Shown: positions 13,701-24,200 of the stretch, in pieces
Position numbering within the stretch: the first letter of the stretch is position 1
Layout of the letters: each line of letters starts with the position of its first letter
Assembly (NCBI GenBank): GCA_022316685.1
Contig: JAKJHU010001342.1
Span: 1 to 64,000 of the forward strand
Reading direction: 5' to 3'
DNA length: 64,000 nucleotides
DNA from: Progne subis subis
Lineage: Eukaryota > Chordata > Aves > Passeriformes > Hirundinidae
Position numbers and translations under genes: made by a program
The notes under the pieces: generated by a model
The model's input: only the letters and a program-made list of their open reading frames with translations
Told to the model about the DNA's origin: nothing
The model's database searches: none

Positions 13701-14157
13701 CTCAGTGTAGTTAGGGTAAGGGGATCGCCCAAAACCAAGGCAGGGACAGGGAGAGGCCCTCCCAGCATACTTGCTGTGCTGGGGGGCTGTGAGGGGCTGC
13801 AGGGTCTCACTCACGGTTTGGCTCGTGCCCAGGACCTCGCTGCCAGCCAGGACCAGTGTTGCCCATGGTGGATGCCTTGGGATGCTGCCCGGAGGATTCC
13901 CTCAGGAACGTGGCTGTCTCTTCCTTGCTTGTCTTCTCATCTTGGGGAGAACAGCGCTGCAGCCGTGGGGTGGGAGGGGACACGGCTCAGGGACAGGAGG
14001 GGACACGGCACAGCGGCCAGGGCTCACCTCGGAAGTAGCCATAGAAGCGCAGATGGGTGCGGATGAAGCTGTCATAGGGCTTCAGGAACTGTCCCCCACC
14101 AGAGCCCCCCGGAGCCCCCTGCCTTGCCTGGGCAGCGCTGTGCCCCGTGGGCTCCAT
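10711..14157 (-). CDS. AGBL2: Cytosolic carboxypeptidase 2 (AGBL2/CCP2), tubulin deglutamylase
   Basis: M14 metallocarboxypeptidase that trims glutamate chains from tubulin in cilia and centrioles. Thirteen exons: 14028-14157 (ATG), 13815-13940, 13516-13671, 13314-13421, 13085-13235, 12244-13008, 12004-12166, 11770-11896, 11581-11678, 11402-11511, 11251-11317, 10993-11156, 10711-10954. Phases join to 802 residues (human 902). N-terminal marks are HLRFYGYF, RWPVECEVIQETIEHI and TLLFESRFESGNLQKA. The catalytic domain has the zinc motif HPGES, then MLNPDGV and CSLAGRDPNR, the third ligand in DFHGHSRKNN, and the catalytic Glu in SYTLEVAFSG. After STSGSDSS the tail is poorly conserved, Arg-rich, then a Pro/Glu-rich duplication. 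Exon 6 is unusually large (765 nt). Symbol support also comes from its place between MTCH2 and FNBP4. Confidence 0.93.
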
Positions 14158-14290
14158 GCCTGAGAGCTCCGGGAGACCCGGAACAGCAGTGGCAGTGCCA
14201 GGGCTGGGCTGGCATGTGGTTGCTGAGCTACAGAGGGGAACGGGGCAGTCCTGGAGCAGAGCTGGGAACTGAGCCAGAGGGATTTCCTGG

Positions 14291-15030
14291 AGTTGTTAAG
14301 GTTGGAAAAGACCTCCAGGGTCATTGAGCCCAACCTGTGACCAATCCCCATCTTGTCACCCGGACCAGAGCACTGAGCGCATTCCTTGGACACCTCCAGG
14401 GCTGGGGACTCCACTGCCTTCCTGAGCAGCCCCTTCCAATGCTGGACACCACATTCTGTGAAGAAATTCCTCCTCATGTCCAGCTTCGATTTCCCCTGGC
14501 AGAGCTTGAGGCTGTTTTCCCTTGTCCGGTCCTTTTTTCCGTGGCAGCAGAGCCTGACACACCCCCTAGCTACACTCTCCTGTCAAGGAGTTGTGCAGAG
14601 CCAGAAGGTCCCCCCAAGCCTCCTTTCCTCCAAGCTGAGCCCCCCCAGCTCCTCCTGGTGCTCCAGACCCTTCCCCCACACTCCATTCCCTTCTTTGGAC
14701 AGCCTCTCTCTGCCATGAGGGCTCCAGATCTGTCCTCAGGGCTGGAGGTGGCCCAACAATGCCAGAACAGGGGACAGGCCTGTGGCCACACCAATACTGG
14801 GACAGTCCAGGTGCCATCAGCCTTCCGCCCACCTGGGCTCACATTCAGCTGCTCTCATCAGCACCCCCAGGGCTTTTCCCAGCCTCTCTTCCCCCAGCCC
14901 GGAACATTCAGGTTTGTGTGACCCAAGTGTAAGACCTGGCACTGGGCCTCAGCCCTTCAATCCAGCCCATGCAGCTTCCTCTGCAGAGCTTTCCTGCCTT
15001 CCACAATCCACACACCCACTCAACTTGTAA
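14291..15030 (-). repeat. CR1 LINE 3' region between AGBL2 and FNBP4
   Basis: The plus strand reads as reverse-complement CR1: 'aaggttggaaaagacctcc' start, 'cctccagggctggggactcc', 'gaagaaattcctcctcatgtcc', 'tttggacagcctct', 'gtgtgacccaagtgtaagac' and 'ctgcagagctttcctgcc'. The copy is about 740 bp and diverged. It fills most of the intergenic space, so the open frames here are not genes. Confidence 0.85.
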
Positions 15031-15123
15031 TTGTGGATTACCAGGGGTCTGTTGTGACCTCCATCCCCATCTACCACCCGCCCTCAGCAGAATCAGTGAG
15101 ACGTACTTCCCAAACTGCTACAA

Positions 15124-15129
15124 TTTATT
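15124..15129 (-). promoter_or_regulatory. FNBP4: Poly(A) signal of FNBP4
   Basis: TTTATT on plus is AATAAA on minus, about 90 bp past the FNBP4 stop (15219). Confidence 0.75.
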
Positions 15130-15218
15130 GGACAATGGTCAAAGGAACTGTACATCTGTAAAAAAAAACCAAAACAAAACAAAAAAACCCCCAAGAGGTG
15201 GGCACGGCACTGCATGCC

Positions 15219-18200
15219 TCATGTACTCGAGGCCGTTTTCCTCCGCTTCAGCCGTGAGCGCCAGTCCTCTGGCAGTGCCTCGAAGTTGGCATTCCTCTCG
15301 GCCATGCCACTGCAAGAATAAAGCGGAATGTCAGCACCCAGCCGGCCCCCTCACGGATCCCCCAGCTCTACAAAGGATAAGGAAATGCCCTGGTGCCAGC
15401 CCCCGGGGTCTGTACCTCATCAACTGCTGCTGCTTCCACTCCTCGATGCGCCGCTGGGCTGTGGTCTCCCGGTCCTCCTCGCTGGAGCTGGAATTCTCCT
15501 CCTCATCCAGCTCCCGCTGGATACTTTGCCACTTCTTCACCAGTGATGGCATCTTTGTCTTGCCCTTCTTGCCCTGTGCCACAAAAACAACAGCGGTGAG
15601 CGTGGCTGGAAAGGGAGGAGGGAAGGAACGGTGCCGGCACGGGATCAACCATCCAGCATACCTTGTCCTTGCGCCCCTTCCTCGGCTTCTCCTTCTCCGG
15701 AGGCGGCGGTGCCTTGGGGGTGGGCGGCGGGGGTGTCTGCGGGGGCGGTGGGGGCGGCGGCTGCTCGGCCGCAGCGCCCGTGGCCGGCAGCGCTCCCCGT
15801 GCCGGCGCCGGCTGCGCGGCGGCTGTGCTGGCCAGGCTGACGGGCACGGCGCACTCCGAGTACCCCATCATGGAAGGGGCGGCGGGTCCCGTCACACCCA
15901 GGTAGCCGGGCTGCAGCCCCAGCGCCGCGGGCTGAGGGCCAGCGTGGCCCGGAGCCATGCGGAGGTTGGGGCGTCCCTGGATCTCGCTCTGGAGGCGCTG
16001 GCGGGGCCTCAGCGAGGCCAAGGGCACGGCTGATGGCTGGTACTTGCCCGTGGCCATCAGGGGCTGGCTGTAGATGACGGGGCAGCTGCCAATGGTGGCT
16101 GTGCGCTGCATCAGCCCCGGACTCATCTCCGCTGCTTTCCTCTTCGGCGGCTTGGCCGAGAGCAGCGGGGCTGGGCTTGGATCAATGGCGGCCTGGAAGA
16201 AAGCGCCGAGGAGCGCCATTACACACCAGTTTCCCAGAGTTTCACACTCTGGAGTCAGCGGAGCCCCGGCTTCACCACTCACCTGGCTGCTGCTGGCAGC
16301 GGGGCGTACCAGGGACTTCAGGGGAGCATCCTCCTCTGTTCCTGGGGCAGGTGGCTCCTCGCCCCCCTCATCTTCCATCTCCACCTCCTGGATCTCCCCG
16401 TCTTCTCCAGGCGGTGGGGGTGGCGGTGGAGGTGGCGGGGGTGAGTCTGGAGGGGGTGGAGGCGGCGGAGGCATTTCCAAAGGCAAGGGAGGTTGGAGGA
16501 CTGGAACGGAGGACTGAAGCATAGTCCAAAATGGAGTGAGCGGCATAAGAGATGTAGCAGGAGCTTGGCCTGAGAAGGATTCTTTACAAAGGGAGCCTGA
16601 GGAATACACATTGACACGGGCTTGAACACCCGGCCTACGGTCTGTACCCCCTGCCCGCAGTCCCGCTTGGAAGCACGGCCACCGTGGCCCGCCCTGGACC
16701 CCTGCCCCCGCCCTGGAGCCAGGACCCCCAGCAACAGTGAGGCGTACCTGTGGGGCGCTCGGCGGGCCCCTCGCTCTGCTCTCCTTTGTCTTTGGGAGGT
16801 GGCTTTGGAGGACCGTCGGGTTTTCTGTCGGCGGCGCCTCGCTGTCCCTCCTCTTCGTCCTCCCCGTCGGGGAACTCCCATTGAGACTCTCCAGAGCGCT
16901 CGTTAACATAGAAATAGCGTCTATGCTCCCTAGATCACAAGAAAGAGAAGGAGGCTTCAGCTTCCCTTCTCCGCCCCCGACACTCCAAGGCGGGCCTGCC
17001 CACGACAGCGGTGCGCTCTCGCAGGGGAGACCCTCGTGCAGCAGGGCTGCTGCTCTCCCACACACAACAAACAACTTTGAGGACAGAGGCAGGAGAGGCC
17101 CGAGCCGACTCGCTCAAAGCTATTTGCTATCGCTGGCTGTGGGAACGTCGCCCCGAGCCCCCCGCTCCGAGGGAGGGGAGGGCCGGGAACGCCGGCGACG
17201 TCTTGCTAACATTGGGACTTTCAGCACGGCCTCGGCTGAAAGTCGCCCTCCGAGAAGAGGCACCGGGGAACAGCCCAGTGGAGGGAAGCGGCTGCCCCCC
17301 TACCCCATGGTGCGCAGTTTTTTATGATACTCTTGGTGTCAAACACACAGTGAATGCTAGAGAGAGGGAGCGGATCTGGGAGCTGAAAAACAAAAGAGCA
17401 AAGATTTCAAACAAAGGAAAATTAATCAAGAAAGCCAAATAGACAAAGAAATGTTTGGGTCTGACCTGCTGGCAGGAGACAGAAATCTTGCTCTTCGTTC
17501 CGTCTGTGAGTTGAAGTTTGTCCTTTGGAAGAGCTGTTGGTCAGAAGAGTTGATCCAGAGATCCTGCAAAGTTCACAGAGCTCTCGCATGCGCGACCCCC
17601 CAGGCCCGCCCTCCACAGCGCTGGACACTCGCGAGAGGGACAACCGGCTCTGTCCGTCATGGAATCGGCTCCGTCGCAAAGCACTTTGGATCCTCCAGTT
17701 TGGTGGCCGGCCCAAACTCTGCAAGTGCCGGACGTTTCTCTGCCTGCCCAGCACTAACAGAAGCCGCTCTCAGTCTGCCAGAGGGACGGCGCCAGCGTCG
17801 TCGGGTGGTTGATGGTCACAAATCATGTCTGAGATGTCAGAGATGAAAGGTGAGAAAGGAGGAGAGCGCGTACCTGTCCCAGTGGCAGGACCAGCCTTTA
17901 GGGGTGGCGTTTATTTCGTATTGTTTAAGCTGTTCGGCTGCGTCTTGGAGTTTGCGTTTGAGGTAGTTTCCATTGAGAGCACCTTCTCGCCAGTCTGCAA
18001 TGCGGGTCTAGAGGGCAAGAACCGGGGGAAGCCAGTGAGGTGGGCTGCCAGCGGCCCCAGGGGGGGACGGGACTCGAGGATCGGGAGGCTCCCTTCCGGC
18101 ACGGGACGCGGGGGGCCAGGAGGAGGACACCCCACCTCTGTGCCAAGCCACGCTCTCCCCCCGCCGAGGAAGGGAGAGCCCTGCGTGGCAAGGCGCCACG

Positions 18201-21200
18201 AGGCTCACGCAGCGCCGGCGCTCGGACGGCAGATTGCATCCGATCCGCTCCAGAACACAAGGCCGGAGCGAGGGGCGAAGGCTCGGTTACCTCTGTCTGC
18301 AACAGCAACATGTGGAAGTTGGAGATAGATTGTCTGTTGATGCCCAGGAACTCCAATTTACTAGTCAGAGTATTTGCCAGCTCTCCAATCTGAAACTGCC
18401 AGGAGAAAGGGCAGAGTCAAGAGCTGCCCTCTGGGAGCAGCGTCGGGCGGCTGCGGCCCTGCGGCTCTCGGGAAGCACCGCTCGGGACCACCCACGGCCC
18501 CTCAGCCTGGAGGGACTGGGATGTGCCACCCCGGCCCCATCACCCCCTTTGTTCAGTCCCGCTACATCCTGCACCCCAGGGACAGGGCAGTGTGGGTGGC
18601 TGGGTGACAGCTCCTCCAGGGACCGCGCTTGACTCTGTGCAGAAGGACAGCATGGGCTCAGGTAGCTCCGGTACTCTGGAGTTACAGCAGAACCAATGCC
18701 ACGGCAGATATCTAGGAATCCTTCCCAAATAAATGAGCCAGGATGTCATTCCAGATTCTGTAAATAACTGCTTTCCAGAGAACTAGCGGGGAAGCACCAG
18801 AAAGGGATAACAGCTCTGGATTTACTCCAGAGCAGAGGCAGCAGCTCTATCAAAACTCAGGTCAGCTCATGGCGACCAGATCCATGGCTACTCAGATCCA
18901 GCGTCTCATGGGAGTGAAACCTCCAATCTGGGGACACAGGGATACCTGTGTCCATCCCCCTGGCTGGAGGCACTGCAGGGAAGCAGCCACAAGCCAGAAA
19001 GGAATCAGGAACAGGGATGCCTGCAAGGGGCATCACCACTGCTTAAAGAAAGGCTCTAAAAATGTCTATTTTAAACTTCACTCCTCAGAAGAGGCTTTGG
19101 AATGTCCACCAAAGCCACCAAGGAAGCATCTGTCTCCAGAGAGGGGAGGGGCAGACAAGCAAGCCCTAGAGAAGACCAAGGCCGGCACATGAATCCCCAT
19201 GTTCATGTGGCTCTGGAGAAGCTAGGGAACATCCTGGAGCACAGGGTGATTTGGGAGCGGTGGCACCGGCGCAGCTCCTGTAACCAGAGAGATCCCAACC
19301 TGATGAGCAAACAGTACTGGTTACCCAGGGAGCCGGCATTCCTCCAACAGCTCTAAGGGAATCCTGCATGGAAAAGCACCACATGGTCCATCACAGCGCT
19401 GCCCACTGAAACCGAACGGGGGGGACAGCAGAGGGGACCAGCGAGTCCAGCCCTGCTACAGGCTTTTATTCTTTTTTATTTAAATGAATGAATTTAAAAA
19501 TCAGGTCTCAAATGGATGTTGCACTGAGGCAGGCTCAGTTTTGGTCTGGGAATGTCACATCTCAAAATCCTTTAAGGAATTGTTTTATGGGAGAGATGTA
19601 GGTTTTTCACAAGGAGAAAAGGACCTTCCCTTTCACACCAGAAAAATCATTTACGTCATGGGAAATGAGGACAGGGATGGGCAACTCTCTCTGCAGGTTC
19701 CACCAGGGCTCCACCACAATCTGGTGATTCCCCATCTGCCACCACAGGGAGGTGACAACACTTCCCAACGTCACAAAACTACTCCGGAGCCAAATTTTAT
19801 GCTGCAGGAGATCTCAGGGTAACAGACACAGGGACTAAAGGATAAATGGGAAAGATCTCCCCTACTGCTCTGTTGTACTGCCCTCGAGCCCGGAGCTCTG
19901 CTACAGATCAGGGAATTGATCCAGTGCAGCCAAAGGAGCAAACCAAGGCTCAGAGAAGAGCTATCAGTAGGGTGCTGCAGAAATCCCCAGGGCTTTCCCA
20001 GCTTTCATCTACAAGTAATGCCGGGTGAAGGGCAGAGCGGTACCGTCAGCCTCAAGAGATGGAGAGATTACAGACGAGGAGTCTTCAGCCTGGAAACGGG
20101 ACGACTGAGCGGGCCAGAGACTGGAATATCATTATTGGTGAAAACAAAGTCAAGATCAAACCAGTTGTTCTCTGTCAAAACAACACCCAGGGCTCAGTCT
20201 TTGCCCCCCCACACCCTCCTTTCATCCAAGCTTTTGCTGCTGAATCCTACTGGAGACAGGGTATCTTCCCAGTCCTGCACAGCCCTTCCTTCACAAGCTG
20301 TTCCCACAGCCACACCGGGATCTGAGCTCTAAAAGCTTCAGGTGGGCCAAATCCAAAGCCCAAAGCTCTGGTGGTCCCAGGGAAGAGGTGGCTGGGGGAG
20401 CCAGTGTGTCCCTTGATCCTGCCGGCAGCTGGAGCACCCATCACGTCCCTCATCTCCCAGACACACACCTCTGCCTCTCCATACCTTTAGATCCTGTTCC
20501 TCCTCTTCCATTTTTGGAGCCCCTTGTGATTTGGCTTTTTCCTGGGGCTCCTCAGATTCTGTCTCTTTGTCTGAGCTCGGATCAGTTGCTTCTGTGCTTG
20601 GGGCTGCAGGAGAAGGAAGGACACGTCAGTCCTTATCCCACCACCACCCTGGCAGTGCCAGCAGCTGGCTGGACACTGTGCTTGGAACCAAAGCCAGTGT
20701 GGGCAACAGTGGGGAAAGAGCTAGGACCCACCACAGCCAGTGACAGGAGCCTGAAAATAAAAAGGAGAGATGGTCACTGCTCTGTGTTTGGGTGGTGGGG
20801 ATGATTCCAGAAGGATAATATGGGAAGGGGAGGTATCATGGGTTAGCACAATTTTGATTTCTAGATATAGAGAAATGTAAAATGTTTTTCCCTGCCCTGA
20901 CTGCAGCGTAAGTTGCAGGGTGGGGAGGACAAGTACCTATCAGAAAGCAGGCTGGGATATTGGCAGCTAAGTTGGCCAATGAGAAGTGTCAGTGCAACTT
21001 TGGAAGGAACATTTAAAACTAATCTGCTGCTGACTGCCCACTCTCTTGCTTTAGAATCTGCAATGAGGTAACTTTGGAGGTGGCAGGCAGCCCCAGGTCG
21101 GGCCTTGCTGCCCTTTTGGGCGGCCGGGCCGGGCCTGGCTGGGTGTCTGAGAGCCGCTGCCCGCACAGAGAGAGCCTGGGCCGGCTGAGCCCTTTCCCTC

Positions 21201-24200
21201 GCTTGCTGGCAGGGGAGAGGGGCGGCTGCAGCTCGGCAGTGCGGGGCCATGTGCTCAGACCGCGGCAGAAGGGGCCAAAACATGGCCCAGCTCAATCACC
21301 GCTGGCAGCAGAGAAAGCGAGCCTGCAGCTCCATAACAACTCTGAGCTGGACCGCCCTGGATGAGACCGAGGGGTGGGAAAAAGGAATCTACCAGCTTCC
21401 TTTATCAGCACGGCTTTGCATCAGTGTGTGCACGTGGCCTTTGCAAGCCCAGGCAAATTTAACCCTTTCTTAGCAACACGGAACTTTTGAAGCACAATTC
21501 TTCCTTGAGAGAAAGAAGAAAGAAAAAACCCAGAAGGTACATAGAACAGACACTGCATGAAGTCGGTTAGATGAGAAGTGAAAGAACTAATAATATTGGA
21601 ATAGGATTGAAGAAGTGGACATTTTTAACTGGACTTCTCTAAGGCAAATTATGAAGAAATGAGCTGTTCTTTGCAGCATCTTAGTATTATTTGGGTAGAA
21701 TGTTATTCTAATCAAAATTGAGGACTGATGTAATCGAAATTTATTTGGGAACTCTGAAACCCCTGCTCCTGGGTCAAAAGGAGGTCTCAGCCTTTTGAGA
21801 CAAAGACAATTTCAGATCAGAAGAAGTATTTGTAAATAGTACCCCAGATACACCGAGAAGCTCTGCGGATAGAACATCACAGTCTGTGAAAACTCCAGGC
21901 GGCAGCAGATGTGTAACTTTGAGAGCACTGGACTATTTTGTCTTGTGGTAAACATCTTCATAAAAAGATTTTAGAAGGACTCTTCTCCTAGAGTAATGAG
22001 TAGTTATGTCTGAGTGGTGAAACTGACTGAAAATCCTAAATTGTGTCTTTCTATGTTGTTCAATAAGAAAGTTAAGAGCTTGTAAGAGGAAAGAAGCGTG
22101 TTTTAAGGTATCATTCTGTTTTAGTTGAAGTTTTCTTATTTCTCAACTTTTTTCTTTTCTCAGTCTTTTAATATATGTTAATAAAACTATTTTTGTTCAT
22201 TTTTAAGCTTAAGCCTGCTTTGTTTATTTTTCTCCTAATCTCTCCCTCCCACAAAAATATTAACACTAAAACCCCTACATTAATTGGTGTTTCCGCCCGG
22301 TTTTATTAAATTAAAACCATTACAGGAGGGTTGGAGCTGCTGCAGTGCAAAGCAGCAATGAGGCAAGGCCTGGAAAATTGGGCATCAGGGAAGCAGGAAG
22401 TGACAAACCCCAAAATTTGTCACCTTAATAATCTGTCAATAACAGATCCTAGGCATTAAAAAAGTTAATTATGAAGGACTAAAGAGGTCTCCAAAAGCTG
22501 CCAATACCAGAAAGTTTTGTCTTCACATGACTAATTCAATGTCAAAGCAACCAATTCCAAGGAAGGAAGTCTGTGGCAGAGTCCCATAGGGCTGTGGGGA
22601 AAGAAATCCCAATTCTCAGCCTGTCCTGGCACTGGAAGGCAGGACAGTTCCCTAAATCACCCTCTAGCAGCAGGGTGCTCAATCTGAACCGGTTATTTTG
22701 GAGTGACAGCTCGTTGTTCCCCAGGTTAAGGTGGAATCTGGTGCTGCCGGGAAGAGCTGGCTTCAGGATTATTTGGAAAGCCCTCTGGCAAAACCATTCA
22801 TTTTCCTATGCCAAAATGACATCACTGATTTAATGCCAGAGTTGATGGGGAAGGCACCAACTCCTGCTCCAGCAGGATACAGCCTGCTGCAGGCCATTTT
22901 GTACCTGCAGTTTCATTCAGCTTTCTGTATTTGCTGCAGGCACCCTCTTGCTCCCCACAATGCCCTGAGAGGAGGGTGGAGTCAGGCTCTGCTCCCAGGG
23001 AACAAGAGACAGGACAAGAGGAAACAACCTGAAGACGTGCCAGGGGAGGATTAAGTTGGATATTGGGGAAAGTTTCCTAATGGAAAGAGCTGTCCAGCCC
23101 TTGCACAGGCTGCCCAGGGATGTCGTTGAGTCCCCATCCCTGGAGGGATTTAAAATCCTTGAGATGTGACAGAGGTCAGTGGTGGCCTTGGCAGTGCAGG
23201 GAGAACAGCTGGACTCCATGACCTCAGAGGGCATTTCCAACTTGAACAACCCCAGGATTCTACAGTCTGGGAGTCCCAGAGCTGCTGGGCACAGAGTGCT
23301 CCTTAAAATGCTAAAGCTGGTGCATTTTGGGAAGCACAGCTCTGGGGGATCCAACAGGAGGAACACGAGAGGTAGCTGTGTATGGCTGATATATCCTTGC
23401 GCACCTTGAGCTGAACCAGGCCCACGGCAACAGGGGGCTGGTTCAACCCTGCCACAAGGGCTGCAGTTAACATTCGCTACACACTGAGTGTAGGGCCCTG
23501 GCATGCTCCAGGGACACTTCAGCTGTCTGGAATTTGGTACCAGGCAGCTCAAAAACTGAACTTTACAAGTGGAGGGTGACAGTTCCCAGCGTACTGCAGG
23601 CTGGATTTGTGATGTTGGGAGGAAGTGGAAAGCAATGGGATGTGAGGAAACTGTCTCTTATGTGCCCCTTCTCCCAAGGAACCACTGAATACAGCACTCT
23701 TCTCCTTACGTGAGGTAATTAGGATAGGGAGATGGCGGCAGAGGAGCAGCTTATCCCAGTGAGGCTGGGCTGTGACACAGCCGCCCCTCAGCCTGTCCCC
23801 ACCCGGCTCACGTACCTCACGGCCCTTCCCGGCACTGCTCTGTGGGTCTTCAGGGAAAGGAGACCCCCTGCTCCTCCCTCCAAACGAAGCCTTTCCAATT
23901 ACCTGCTTCTCCTGCTTCTGGGCTCTCCCGGCCTGTTTTGCTGGAGCCTCGACTGGCAGACTCGGGGCTGGCAGCTCCCACAAACAGTTTCCATTTCCCT
24001 CTCTTGGAGGCCAGCCTGCGGGATGCATCCTGCGAGGCCGACTGGCTCCCATCGGAGAGCGGGCTGGAGCCCGAAACGCTGCCATCGCCTTCCTCCAAGG
24101 CACGCAGCTCTGCCTGCCGAGACACGACATCCAAGTTTATTCCCAGCGGAACCGTGGCTGCACGTGCGGCCATTTCAGGGACAAACGTCTCCCCTTACCT

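Noticed and set aside
15140..15190. A-rich run near the FNBP4 3' end as a processed-pseudogene tail
   Set aside because: It lies within the FNBP4 3' UTR upstream of its own poly(A) signal, and no upstream retrocopy is present.
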